The notes: generated by a model from the sequence alone, not told the origin. DNA of 64,000 nt from Deltaproteobacteria bacterium (GCA_016218915.1 JACRCQ010000005.1:124001-188000); one strand, 5' to 3'. Shown: positions 42,873-51,750, counted from the stretch's first letter. Numbers and translations are program-made.

Positions 42873-44414
42873 ATGCGAAAACTCGAAGCGATGATCTCGG
42901 TGTCCGGCGCAGTTCTGCTCCTGTCCGCCGCGGCTCAGGGGGCGACTCTCGAGGTCGGTCCAGGCAAGACGTACACCAAGCCCTGCGATGCGATCGCCGC
43001 CGCAAACCCCAATGACGTGATCGAGGTGCAGCCCGGGACCTACACGGACTCGTGCTACATCCAGAAGGCGGGGCTCACGGTGCGTGGCGTGGGAGGTCGC
43101 CCGAAGATCGACCTCTCTGGCACGGACCATCCAGCAGGCTACAAGGGCATCTACGTCATCGGTGCTGACAACATCACCATCGAGAATCTGGAGCTGACAG
43201 GGGCCAACATCTCGTGCGGCAACGGGGCCAATGGCGCCGGGCTCCGCGTGGAGGCGCCTGGGCTCACTGTTCGCAACTGCTTCATCCACGACAACCAGAA
43301 CGGCATTCTCGGCGGCCAGGGGACGGTCACCATCGAGTACACGGAATTCTCGGGGAATGGATGGGGAGACGGCTGCAATTGCGGGGGCTGCACGCACAAC
43401 CTGTACACCGGCCAGGCCGGGGGCAAGTTGATCTTCCGCTACAACTACTCTCACGACATCGCGACCGATGGGCATCTGCTCAAGTCGCGCGCCGATGAGA
43501 ACCAAATCCTCTACAACCGGTTCAGCGGCGAGTCCGGCCACGACAGCTATGCAATCGATCTGCCCAACGGCGGTCTCGCCATCATCGTGGGAAACCTCGT
43601 CCAGAAAGGCCCCAACCCGGGCAACCAGATCCTGCTGACCTGGGGCGAGGAAGGCAACCTGAAGTCCGACATGCGGGTCTTCGTTGCCAACAACACCTTC
43701 GTCAACGACTACACCAAGGGCACGTTCATCAACATTGCCGGAGGCGGCATTCTCACCGCGCACAACAACCTCTTCGTAGGACCCGGCACAGTGTCCAACA
43801 CCGGCGCGCTGTCTGCGGACAACATCTCCGGCGTGGATCCGCTTTTCGCCGATAAAGCAAACTACGATTACCGCCTTCTCGTCGGATCACCGGCCATCGA
43901 CAAGGGAGTCGATCCGGGCATGGCCGACGCGATGTCGCTGACGCCGACCAACCAGTACGTGCACCCTGCGAGCACGGAAACGCGATCGATGGTGGGAACC
44001 GCACTCGACGTCGGGGCCTATGAGTACGGGACTTCGTCGGGCGGAGCCGGAGGCGCGGCCGGCGCTGCCGGAAGCGGAGGAACGGGAGTAGCGGGCAGTG
44101 GTGGAACAGGCTCTGCCGGAACCGGAGGAACCGGGGTTGCTGGCAGCGGCGGAACCGGCACCGCGGGGAGCGGCGGGGCTTCGGCGGGTGGCAATGCTGG
44201 TGCCAGCACAGGCGGCAAGGCTGGGACCAGCCCGGACGGTGGAACGGTCGATGGTGGAGGCTCCGCAGGAGCGCCTGCCCCAGCAGCGGACTCCGACTCA
44301 GACAGCGGTTGCGGATGTCGCGCCGCGGGCCGGGGCCGTGCATCGAGCCTTGTTGCCCTGCTTCTGGGCATTTGCGCTGCCTTGCGCATCGCTCGTCAGC
44401 GACGACGCAATTGA
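42873..44414 (+). CDS. right-handed beta-helix surface protein with MYXO-CTERM-type end
   Basis: 513 residues from ATG 42873 (AGGAGAAT upstream). Signal peptide to AQGA (~23). A pectate-lyase-like parallel beta helix follows: TYTKPCDAIAAANPNDVIEV at its start, then coils with NITIENLELTG, LTVRNCFIHDNQNGI, VTIEYTEFSGNGWG and LIFRYNYSHDIATDG. After the helix come a Gly/Ala/Ser linker, Asp/Ser repeats and GCGCRAAGRGRASS before a hydrophobic helix and RQRRR. It probably binds or cuts an acidic polysaccharide at the cell surface. No Ca-site or catalytic Arg is certain by eye. The preceding gene carries the same sorting signal. Confidence 0.85.
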   Translation: MRKLEAMISVSGAVLLLSAAAQGATLEVGPGKTYTKPCDAIAAANPNDVIEVQPGTYTDSCYIQKAGLTVRGVGGRPKIDLSGTDHPAGYKGIYVIGADNITIENLELTGANISCGNGANGAGLRVEAPGLTVRNCFIHDNQNGILGGQGTVTIEYTEFSGNGWGDGCNCGGCTHNLYTGQAGGKLIFRYNYSHDIATDGHLLKSRADENQILYNRFSGESGHDSYAIDLPNGGLAIIVGNLVQKGPNPGNQILLTWGEEGNLKSDMRVFVANNTFVNDYTKGTFINIAGGGILTAHNNLFVGPGTVSNTGALSADNISGVDPLFADKANYDYRLLVGSPAIDKGVDPGMADAMSLTPTNQYVHPASTETRSMVGTALDVGAYEYGTSSGGAGGAAGAAGSGGTGVAGSGGTGSAGTGGTGVAGSGGTGTAGSGGASAGGNAGASTGGKAGTSPDGGTVDGGGSAGAPAPAADSDSDSGCGCRAAGRGRASSLVALLLGICAALRIARQRRRN

Positions 44415-44675
44415 CTGCGCCTCCGCGTCAGCGACGACGCGACCGACCCGTCCGGGTCACCTTGCAGATGGACATCCCAGATCCCACTGGGATCTCACAG
44501 GTAGCAGCCACGCGATGCGCTGCTCCGCAATCTCGGACGCAATCCTCGTCTTTTGCGAGCGATTCTGCGCTCGTTTCCAACGGGAAGCAGGACTCGTGCC
44601 GGACCCGCCCGTTCAGTCGTGCGTGAGTTCCCGGGGGACCCATGCCCTGGCGCGGAGTTTGCTGCGCAGCGCCGC
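44415..44675. other. 261-bp intergenic region with a perfect palindrome
   Basis: Sits between the beta-helix protein gene and the SH3b-hydrolase lipoprotein gene. It contains one 15-base direct repeat of CGTCAGCGACGACGC (44394-44408 and 44426-44440) that spans the previous stop codon, and a 17-base palindrome at 44479-44495. I see no supported gene in it. Confidence 0.6.
44479..44495. promoter_or_regulatory. 17-bp perfect inverted repeat (AGATCCCA-C-TGGGATCT)
   Basis: Eight-base arms around one base. It lies 65 bases after the stop of the beta-helix gene and ~180 bases before the next start. It could be an operator for a dimeric regulator or an RNA hairpin in a terminator, but no T-run follows. 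No other copy was noticed. Confidence 0.4.
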
Positions 44676-45905
44676 ATGCGCCACGTGCACGAGATCCTGG
44701 GTCGCTGCCGCTCCGTGGTCCTCGCATTCGCCGTCGCCTCCCTGACCCTCGCGGGCTGCTCCGCCGATGCAGGTCAACAGCCCGTCCCCGCTGATCTGGA
44801 TGAGTACGACACAGCGGTGACCGCCGACTATCCGGTGGGGACGATTCTTCGCACGACCACTGCACTGAACCTTCGTCAGAACCCGTCGACCAGCGCAGCG
44901 GTTCTCGACGTGATGGCGGGCGGTGACGAGGTCACGTTGCTCCAGTCGTCGCCATCGAACGGTTTCTACAACGTCAACCACCAAGGGCAGGTCGGCTGGG
45001 CATCTGGAAAGTACCTCGAGGTGGTGCAGGTCGGTGGCAACGATGCGGGCGCAGCAGGCAGCGGTGGGGGCCAGCCTCTCCCGCCGGTCATGACGTTCAA
45101 GCTCAACCACGCGGCCTACCCGGGGAGCGGCCATCCGGATGTCGCTGTGCACATTCCGAACGGATTCGATCCGTCCGACCACCCATCGCTGGTCGCGTAC
45201 TTCCACGGATTCTGGAACTGCGTGACCGTCGCCATGGGCTCTGTCAACGGCCCCTGCATCAACGGCGGACAGGATCGAGAGGCGCTCCATCTCGTGGATC
45301 AGTTCGATGCCGCCAAGGTCAACGGGATCCTGGTCGCTGTGGAGCTCAAGCCTGATCTGGCAACCGGAGCCCCGGGAAAGCTCGCGAACTCGGGCGAGTT
45401 CAAGGCAATGCTGCACGAGCTGCTCGTGGCCTACCTGTCACCGAAGCTGGGGACGCAGCTCGACGTCGCCAACCTCGATCGCGTGATCCTCGCGTCCCAT
45501 TCCGGGGGATACCAGGCCGTCGCCAAGGTGCTCGACGTGGGCAAGGTGGACATCGACGAGGTCCAGCTGTTCGACTCGCTGTACGGCAGTGAGGCCAGCT
45601 ACTGGTCCTGGATCAACGGGCACCTGAGTGAGTTCGCGTCGGCGCGTCGTTTTGCCAATGTCTGGACAACCTCCGGTGGCACCGCCTCCAACTCGGTGGC
45701 CCAGAAGAGCAAGATCAGCAGCGCGTTGCAGCAGGCAGGCTCCTCGCAGCTGCTGTTCTACGACAACGCGACGTCGACCTCGGTCGGTCCGGGCGACTAT
45801 GCGCATCCGTTCTTCTTCAAGCACAGCGGGCTCGGGCACTTCGACGTGCCCAGGCACTACTTCCAGCCGCTGCTCGTTGCGTCCGGAATGGCTCCCCTGA
45901 AGTGA
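44676..45905 (+). CDS. SH3b-domain alpha/beta-hydrolase-like lipoprotein
   Basis: 409 residues from ATG 44676 (the longer frame start has no leader sense). Lipobox TLAGCSAD. An SH3b-like domain lies at about residues 50-120 (TALNLRQNPSTSAAVLDVMA, VGWASGKYLEVV), a fold that binds cell-wall material. A Gly linker leads to an alpha/beta-hydrolase domain with VAYFHGFWNC (oxyanion region), the nucleophile-elbow-like ILASHSGGYQAVAKVL and a late His (SGLGHFDVPRHYF). The elbow is S-H-S-G-G rather than the usual G-x-S-x-G, so activity is likely but not certain. Confidence 0.8.
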   Translation: MRHVHEILGRCRSVVLAFAVASLTLAGCSADAGQQPVPADLDEYDTAVTADYPVGTILRTTTALNLRQNPSTSAAVLDVMAGGDEVTLLQSSPSNGFYNVNHQGQVGWASGKYLEVVQVGGNDAGAAGSGGGQPLPPVMTFKLNHAAYPGSGHPDVAVHIPNGFDPSDHPSLVAYFHGFWNCVTVAMGSVNGPCINGGQDREALHLVDQFDAAKVNGILVAVELKPDLATGAPGKLANSGEFKAMLHELLVAYLSPKLGTQLDVANLDRVILASHSGGYQAVAKVLDVGKVDIDEVQLFDSLYGSEASYWSWINGHLSEFASARRFANVWTTSGGTASNSVAQKSKISSALQQAGSSQLLFYDNATSTSVGPGDYAHPFFFKHSGLGHFDVPRHYFQPLLVASGMAPLK

Positions 45906-45998
45906 GCGATCCGCGCCGCGGTCTCGGTGCCGTGGCGCCCCCTTGCCAGCGCCTCCGCGCCCAGGTAAGCACGCCCTCCCTCACAGCGGAGTACCAAC

Positions 45999-46622
45999 GT
46001 GGGCGCATTCCAAGGTTCGATCACCTACTCGAAGTTCCACATCCAGGGCGAGCTCGGCGACAACTACGCCAGCGGATTCGTGCGTCGCATCCGCAACCGG
46101 GTCTTTGAGCCGCTCTCTCCGGACGACGAGTCGGACCGACGCTGGGGGTGGTGCTCGATCCAGGATCCGTTCGATCTCGATCTCGACAGCGAGAAGATCT
46201 TCTTCAACTCCTACCTGAACCTCGGCATGCGCATCGACCGCTGGGCCGTCCCCAAGCCGCTGATCAAGGCCAACATGGCGCAGGCCGAGCGCGCCATCCT
46301 GGAGAAGAAGGGGCGCGAGCGGCTCGGACGCAAGGAGCGCGAAGAGCTCAAGATCATGGTCATCCGCAAGCTGCGACGTCAGCTGCTGCCCACCATGAAG
46401 GTGATCGATCTGTCGTGGAACCTGCAGACCGGCGTGGTCCGGTTCTGGAGCCGTTCCACCAAGCTCGTCGACACCATGCAGGACTTCTTCGACAAGACCT
46501 TCTCGCTCAAGCTCCTGCCGCACAGCGCCTACACCATCGCTGTCCGCGCAGGGACCTCGGAGAAGGACATGAAACGGTTCGAGACGCTGGAGCCTGCGGT
46601 CTTCCACGCCGCGGTCGAGTGA
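45999..46622 (+). CDS. RdgC-like recombination-associated protein (short form)
   Basis: 207 residues from GTG 45999, cytoplasmic. It follows the RdgC plan: a start like GSITYSKFHIQGELG, then FEPL near the first strand pair and GWCSIQDPFD. Then PKPLIKANMAQAERAILEK, LGRKEREELKIMVIRKLRR and LLPTMKVIDLSWNLQTGVV, and a final strand-helix set. RdgC binds dsDNA as a dimeric ring and limits RecA loading; E. coli RdgC is about 300 residues, so this form lacks the C-terminal part. Six bases separate its stop from the ATG of the next gene, which is probably its partner. Confidence 0.75.
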   Translation: MGAFQGSITYSKFHIQGELGDNYASGFVRRIRNRVFEPLSPDDESDRRWGWCSIQDPFDLDLDSEKIFFNSYLNLGMRIDRWAVPKPLIKANMAQAERAILEKKGRERLGRKEREELKIMVIRKLRRQLLPTMKVIDLSWNLQTGVVRFWSRSTKLVDTMQDFFDKTFSLKLLPHSAYTIAVRAGTSEKDMKRFETLEPAVFHAAVE

Positions 46623-46627
46623 ACGCC

Positions 46628-47194
46628 ATGGAAGACCTTGCACATCTCGTTGAGGGAATGAGGTTCGTCGGCTCCGAGTTCCTCGTGTGGCTCTGGTTCG
46701 AGAGCGAGCTGTTCGAGGGCTCGCTGCAGCTCATCGACGGAACCCAGTGCGAGCTGTGGTTCGAGAGCCAGCTGCTGCTCGTGCGCGACAGGGAGCAGGC
46801 GAGCCTCAAGGGCGAAGCCCCGAGCGCGAATCCGGAAGCCCACGAAGCGCTGCGCCAGGGTAAGCTCCCCACCAAAGCCCGCATTCGTCTGATCCGCAAC
46901 GAGCTGGAATACGGCTTCGTGCTGACGGCCGACGACCTGTCGCTTTCGTCGGCCAAGATTCCTGCCCAGCTCAAGAAGGAAAAGGACGAGCAGTTCTACG
47001 AGCGCATGTACCTGATCGAGGAGCTCGAGACCATGCTCGAAGGGTTGTTCGCGGACTTTCTCGTGCTTCGCCTGGGCAAGGCGTGGGACTCGTTCGTTCT
47101 GCCCAACATCCGAACGTGGGTGAAGGAAGACAAGGCGGACATCGACGGCTACACGCGCAAACGCGCCGAAGCGATCACACGCAAGCGGAAGTGA
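46628..47194 (+). CDS. protein of unknown function coupled to the RdgC-like gene
   Basis: 188 residues from ATG 46628; a GTG at 46619 that overlaps the previous stop (GTGA) is in frame and equally possible. No signal peptide. The N-terminal ~60 residues have acidic/aromatic strands (VGSEFLVWLWFESELFEG, CELWFESQLLLVRD). The C-terminal part is helical and charged (MYLIEELETMLEGLFADFLV, GYTRKRAEAITRKRK). No family is recognised. The coupling suggests it works with the RdgC-like protein, perhaps replacing its missing C-terminal region (inference). Confidence 0.65.
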   Translation: MEDLAHLVEGMRFVGSEFLVWLWFESELFEGSLQLIDGTQCELWFESQLLLVRDREQASLKGEAPSANPEAHEALRQGKLPTKARIRLIRNELEYGFVLTADDLSLSSAKIPAQLKKEKDEQFYERMYLIEELETMLEGLFADFLVLRLGKAWDSFVLPNIRTWVKEDKADIDGYTRKRAEAITRKRK

Positions 47195-47248
47195 TGCGTG
47201 GAGGCCCGACCGGAAGGAAGGGCGTCGTCTAGTCCCGCGTGCCCGAAG

Positions 47249-47391
47249 TCGCAGCCGTAGCGCCACGGCATCCGCCGTGGCTGCGATTGGCACGGCATGC
47301 CGTGCCCACCGCAGGCACGCCTTGGCGTGCCGTCACCGGGATCCGCTGCCCCGAACGCATTCGGCCCCCGGTGGGCGCTGCGCCGGATCCC
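47249..47391. repeat. array of four consecutive perfect or near-perfect palindromes
   Basis: All lie between two converging genes. 47249-47286: TCGCAGCC...CCACGGC-atcc-GCCGTGG-CTGCGA. 47289-47306: GGCACGGCATGCCGTGCC, an 18-base palindrome. 47314-47331: GGCACGCC-TT-GGCGTGCC. 47338-47391: GGGATCCG...CGGATCCC with a nested CCGAA-cgca-TTCGG. Each can form a stable hairpin. This could be a bidirectional terminator block, an extragenic-palindrome cluster of the REP/BIME kind, or a protein-binding array. No T-run is present. Confidence 0.9.
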
Positions 47392-47415
47392 CCTACGCAC
47401 TTCGGGCACAGGGTA

Positions 47416-48378
47416 CTACGGCGGCGGCGGAGGCGGCGGGGGCGGCAGATCCTCGATGTTCCCCCTGGGCACAGGTCCGGGCAGCGGAGTTGGTGGACGC
47501 GATGGCGGCGCTGCGCTCGATGGCGGCAGGGGCCTCGATGGCGGCGCTGCGCTCGTTGGCGGCAGGGGCCTCGATGGCGGCGGCGGCCTCGTTGGCGGCG
47601 CTGCGCTCGATGGCGGCGCTGCGCTCGCTGACGCCGCTGGAGCTGTCGCCGCTGGTTTGGGCGTGATCGGTGCAGAAGTCGCGGACGCGGGGGGGCTGAT
47701 CATGAAGCGTGCAGCCGCTTCGCGCCCCGACACCACGATGACATCGTCCACGCGACGACCGTCCACGTGAACGACCGGCTTGTCTCTGAGCACGTGTCTC
47801 TCCAGCCGAGCCTCTCCCAAGGGGTCTGTGTGCGCAGTCGCCGCGTTCGGCGCGATACCGAGCATCACATCCGCATCGTCCCATGGAACGGACTTGCAGC
47901 GGATGGGAGTTCCCGCTTGGTAGACGCGCTCTTTTGGCAGGTGCCTACGGCTCTCGCCCTGCATTCCTGCAGCGACTCCGAGTATCAGCCCACCGGTGCC
48001 GAGAAGCAGAAACCCAGGCAGCGCGTTGCTTTTTCCCGGCGTGTCGTCCGAGGTGCTCAGCTCAATCAGTCCAGCGCCGCCGGCAATCGCGGCTGCCACC
48101 ATGGCGGTAGTGGAAATGCTGCTGCGGGAGACCTCATCGCGCGCGACCTCTTTGACGTCAGCGCCAGGGCATGTTTGCACGCGCTGCACCAGGACGACCG
48201 AATCCAGCCCTTCCTGCCATGCGATCACGCGGGCTGTGGGCGCTTCGCGGGGCGGTCCGGTCGGAACGCGCCCGAGCGGACGCACGGCGGTCGTTTCCAC
48301 CGTCGTGGTCGACGTCACGCACCCGGCTGCGCACCCGATGAGCGCTGCTGCGAGCAGGGTCAAGGGCGCCATATGCAT
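47416..48378 (-). CDS. lipoprotein with Pro-rich repetitive C-terminus
   Basis: 320 residues from ATG 48376-48378; the longer frame upstream has no leader sense. Lipobox LIGCAAGC. A ~185-residue domain includes two hydrophobic helices (TAMVAAAIAGGAGLIELS, ALPGFLLLGTGGLILGVAAG). A Pro/Ala/Ser tail with repeated PPSRPLPPSSA-like units covers the last ~90 residues and ends in nine Pro. The tail DNA is an imperfect tandem repeat. The tail may span the periplasm or wall. Function is not recognised. Confidence 0.7.
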   Translation of the reverse strand: MHMAPLTLLAAALIGCAAGCVTSTTTVETTAVRPLGRVPTGPPREAPTARVIAWQEGLDSVVLVQRVQTCPGADVKEVARDEVSRSSISTTAMVAAAIAGGAGLIELSTSDDTPGKSNALPGFLLLGTGGLILGVAAGMQGESRRHLPKERVYQAGTPIRCKSVPWDDADVMLGIAPNAATAHTDPLGEARLERHVLRDKPVVHVDGRRVDDVIVVSGREAAARFMISPPASATSAPITPKPAATAPAASASAAPPSSAAPPTRPPPPSRPLPPTSAAPPSRPLPPSSAAPPSRPPTPLPGPVPRGNIEDLPPPPPPPPP

Positions 48379-48586
48379 GCGCGCTCGGCTTGCAAGATGG
48401 CGGCCAAGGCTCCACCACGCGCACTCCTCGGCAGAAACACGGCAGTCGTGGTGCGCGCACACCGCGCAGTCTCCCCGGCTGTTGCGCGAGCGCCACAGCG
48501 ATCCCTGACCTCGGCTCGCCGCTGTCACCCTGCGGCACGCCTCAGGAATATCCTCGACCGTGTCGCGGTTCACGCTACACAAACCC

Positions 48587-48805
48587 ATGAGCTTTGATGC
48601 CACCTCTCTGCTGATCTCGTTCGTCGTGAGCTCCATCGGCTTCGTGGCATTCATGTACGGGCGCAAGCAGAAGCGACTCCCACAGATGGTCGCTGGCGTC
48701 GCCCTCATGGTCTATCCGTACTTCGTATCCAACATATGGATCATGATTGGCATCGCGATCGCCATTCTCGCGGCCATGATCGGTCTGCTGCGCCTCGGCC
48801 TGTGA
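48587..48805 (+). CDS. small two-span membrane protein (72 aa)
   Basis: Start ATG 48587 (MSFDATSLLISFVVS). Two transmembrane helices: LLISFVVSSIGFVAFMYG and, after a basic loop (GRKQKRLPQ), two short hydrophobic stretches (VAGVALMVYPYFV; IWIMIGIAIAILAAMIGLL). No family named. It is divergent from the Pro-rich lipoprotein gene across a ~210-base region that must contain both promoters. Confidence 0.72.
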   Translation: MSFDATSLLISFVVSSIGFVAFMYGRKQKRLPQMVAGVALMVYPYFVSNIWIMIGIAIAILAAMIGLLRLGL

Positions 48806-48909
48806 CGCCGATATTCTCATGGGATTCGGGCTTCGGGTGGGGAGAGAGCGGGGCGCAGGGCAGGGGACGCGGGCAGCCCGATAGCTGCCCGCATTCCTCG
48901 GGTGCTTGC

Positions 48910-51750
48910 TCAGCCGGTGCCGGGCAGCGTGGCGTTGGCAAGCCACTTGAAGCCGTCGATGATCGCCAGGGAGTCGAAGGCGGTGTCGCCCACGTCCCAG
49001 ATCACGATGCGGACTTCCACGATCTGGCCGGGGATGACGTTGCCAGCAGTGGTGAGCCAGAAGGTGCCGCCACCGATCAGGCACGTGGCAGCGGTCGGCT
49101 TCTCGAAGCCGGTGCCGGTCAGCAGCCCAGCCCCCATGCCGCAAGAGCCGGCAGTGACTTGCGTGCCGCCGCAGGAGGCGCCCATCGACAACGCGTCGCA
49201 CACCGAGAACAGCGTGGTGCCGTGCGCGATGTTGATCCCGATCGGCCACTTCTGGTTGCCGGCCGTGTAGGTCATCAGGTTCTTGTCCGGCGGGTTCGGG
49301 ATCGGGGAAGGCGTGCCCGAAGGCGTGTCCACAAGCGCGATGAACTGATCGTTGTACGTCGAGCACACGTACTCCGGGTACTCGGCCGACAGGAAGAACG
49401 AGTTGAACGAGAACGCCTTGACGTTGGTCGGTGCGCGCATGCGCAGCACCAGCATGACCGAGTCGTTTGCCTGGTTGGCATTGCCAGCCGTGCAGCCGGG
49501 CGCATTGGGAAGCGCGTTCGCAGCCTTCATCGGCGGGTTGGGCAACGCGTACCAATCCTTGATGTTGTAGGGCAGGGTACCCGCATTGATTGCTACCGTG
49601 CTCGCGGGGTTGTGGGCGGTCGTCACATTGCCTCCGCCCGGAGCCCCTCCGTTCGGTCCAGGCGTCGTCTGCGTCCCGTCGCTCGCGATTCCGCTCGACA
49701 TCACCATCACGCGCGTGCCTTCGGTCGTCGCCGGATTGATCGAGCCGAACGTGGAGCGCGTCGAAATCGCTCGCGTGTCACCCAGGGCACTGCCATCCGC
49801 GCGCAGGATCTGGGCGCTGATCAAGCCCCACGTCTTCTGCGCCAGCGGCGGAGTCTCCGTCGTGGTGCGGCAGATGCCGATCGTCTTGGCGTAGTCCCCC
49901 GCGACCGTCGTGTTCGACGCAATCCCGGTGTCGCACGCGACCGTGTCCGCAGTGTCGAACAGGTCCGCCTTGCCGTTGCAGTTGTCGTCAATGCCGTTGC
50001 CAACCACCTCGATCGCACCCGGATTGACCAGCGCGGGCTCAGCGCCGCACGTGCCCGGCTTGTCGCAGCAGTCGCCGTCCGATGCCTTCCACCCGTCGCC
50101 GTCGCAGTCGGTCGTGGTCGAGTCGCATTGCACGCACACGCTGTTGACGCACTTGGCGCCGGCCGCGCAGACCGTTCCGCACGCGCCGCAGTTGGCTGCA
50201 TCGCTCTTGGTGTCGACGCAGTTGTTGCCGCACTTGGTCAGAGGCGCGCACCCCGAGATCGTGGCGCATACGCCGGCGTTGCAGTACTGCCCAGCGGCGC
50301 ACACAGTGCCGCAGGTTCCGCAGTTCGCAGGATCGTTCTGCGTGTTCACGCAGTTGGTCCCGCACTTGGTCGTGCCTCCGCCGCACACCACGCCGCAAGC
50401 ACCAGCCGAGCAGACCTGGCCCGCCGGGCATACCGTGCCGCACGTGCCGCAGTTGGCCGGGTCGATCTGCGTGTTCACGCAGTTGGCTCCGCACAGCGTC
50501 GTGCCACCAGAGCAGCTCACGCCGCACACGCCAGCCGAGCAGACCTGTCCCGCAGGGCATGCGTTCGCGCACGTGCCGCAGTTGGCCGGGTCGATCTGCG
50601 TGTTGACGCACGCGGTTCCGCACTTGGTCGTACCGCCCGCGCAGTTGATCCCGCAGGTCCCGGCGGAGCAGACTTCGCCCGCCGCGCACGCCGTGGTGCA
50701 CGTTCCGCAGTTGGCAGGGTCAGTCTGCGTGTTCGTGCAGATCGTTCCGCACAGGGTCGTGCCTCCGGAGCAATTGATGCCGCAGGTCCCTGCCGAGCAA
50801 ACTTCGCCCGACGCGCAAGCGTTCGTGCACGTGCCGCAGTTGGCAGGATCGGTCTGCGTGTTCGTGCAGACCGTGCCGCACAGGGTCGTGCCGCCCGAGC
50901 AGTTGATGCCGCAGGTTCCGTTCGAGCAGACTTCGCCCGCGTTGCAGGCCGTGCCGCATGTGCCGCAATTGGTCGGGTCGGTCTGCACATTCACGCACGC
51001 GTTGTTGCAGAGCGTGGTTCCGCCCATGCACTCGATCCCGCACTTGCCCGCGGAGCAGACTTCGCCCGTGTTGCAGGCCGTGGCGCACGCGCCGCAATTG
51101 GCAGGGTCGTTCTGGGTGTTCGTGCACACGGTGCCGCACAACGTGGTGCCGCCCGAGCAGTTGATGCCGCACTTGCCGGCCGAGCAGACCTCGCCCGCCT
51201 GGCACGCAGCGTTGCACGCGCCGCAGTTGGCAGGATCGTTCTGCACGTTGACGCAGTTGGTTCCGCACTGGGTCGTGCCGCCGCCGCAGCTGCCCGCGCA
51301 CTTGCCCGCTGAGCAGAACTCGCCCGCGGCGCACTTCGTGCCGCACGCGCCGCAGTTGTTCACGTCGCTCTGCGTGACCACGCACTGGTCTCCGCACTTC
51401 GTCGTGCCGCCAGCGCAGGTCAGCCCGCACGTCCCGTTCGAGCAGACCTCGCCCGACTTGCACGCGGTGCCGCACTTGCCGCAGTTGGCCGGATCGTACC
51501 GGACGTCCACGCACTGGTTGTTGCACTGCACGGTCGGCTGCGCGCACTGGCCGCCGTCCACCTTGGACCCACCTGTGCCAGCGCCGCCTTCCGTGGTCGT
51601 CCCACCGCTTCCGCCGGTTCCCGGCTGCGGCCCGAGTACTTCGCCCTCGGACCCACCGCACCCGTATACGGCCGTCGAAAGCACCACCGCAAAAGCACCG
51701 AGACAACCCAGTGCTACGCTACCCCGCCCCCGCAAAGTATTCCTAGTCAT
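48910..51750 (-). CDS. Cys-rich repeat surface lipoprotein with choice-of-anchor-L-like C-terminus
   Basis: 946 residues from ATG 51748-51750. Lipobox AVYGCGGS, then a Gly linker. Eleven ~43-residue repeats follow, residues ~69-540 (pattern CGTxCxNTQxDPxNCGxCxxxC). A 'DCDGDGWKASDGDCCDKPGTC' style metal-binding motif comes next, with DDNCNGKADL just after. The C-terminal ~330 residues look like a choice-of-anchor-L domain (SVMLVLRMRAPTNVKAFSF, AEYPEYVCSTYNDQFIALVD, IPGQIVEVRIVIWDVGDTAF). Such proteins are exported to the surface. The DNA of the repeats is itself a 129-base tandem repeat, which makes copy-number change likely. Confidence 0.87.
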   Translation of the reverse strand: MTRNTLRGRGSVALGCLGAFAVVLSTAVYGCGGSEGEVLGPQPGTGGSGGTTTEGGAGTGGSKVDGGQCAQPTVQCNNQCVDVRYDPANCGKCGTACKSGEVCSNGTCGLTCAGGTTKCGDQCVVTQSDVNNCGACGTKCAAGEFCSAGKCAGSCGGGTTQCGTNCVNVQNDPANCGACNAACQAGEVCSAGKCGINCSGGTTLCGTVCTNTQNDPANCGACATACNTGEVCSAGKCGIECMGGTTLCNNACVNVQTDPTNCGTCGTACNAGEVCSNGTCGINCSGGTTLCGTVCTNTQTDPANCGTCTNACASGEVCSAGTCGINCSGGTTLCGTICTNTQTDPANCGTCTTACAAGEVCSAGTCGINCAGGTTKCGTACVNTQIDPANCGTCANACPAGQVCSAGVCGVSCSGGTTLCGANCVNTQIDPANCGTCGTVCPAGQVCSAGACGVVCGGGTTKCGTNCVNTQNDPANCGTCGTVCAAGQYCNAGVCATISGCAPLTKCGNNCVDTKSDAANCGACGTVCAAGAKCVNSVCVQCDSTTTDCDGDGWKASDGDCCDKPGTCGAEPALVNPGAIEVVGNGIDDNCNGKADLFDTADTVACDTGIASNTTVAGDYAKTIGICRTTTETPPLAQKTWGLISAQILRADGSALGDTRAISTRSTFGSINPATTEGTRVMVMSSGIASDGTQTTPGPNGGAPGGGNVTTAHNPASTVAINAGTLPYNIKDWYALPNPPMKAANALPNAPGCTAGNANQANDSVMLVLRMRAPTNVKAFSFNSFFLSAEYPEYVCSTYNDQFIALVDTPSGTPSPIPNPPDKNLMTYTAGNQKWPIGINIAHGTTLFSVCDALSMGASCGGTQVTAGSCGMGAGLLTGTGFEKPTAATCLIGGGTFWLTTAGNVIPGQIVEVRIVIWDVGDTAFDSLAIIDGFKWLANATLPGTG

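Noticed and set aside
48736..51312. Long plus-strand open frame opposite the Cys-rich repeat protein
   Set aside because: It is antisense to the repeat array; its Ala/Arg/Val-rich, periodic composition follows from the repeats on the other strand, and it has no domain or start signal.
50130..51546. 129-base periodic repeats considered as a CRISPR-like array
   Set aside because: The repeats are in frame within one coding gene, have no unique spacers and are much longer than CRISPR repeats.
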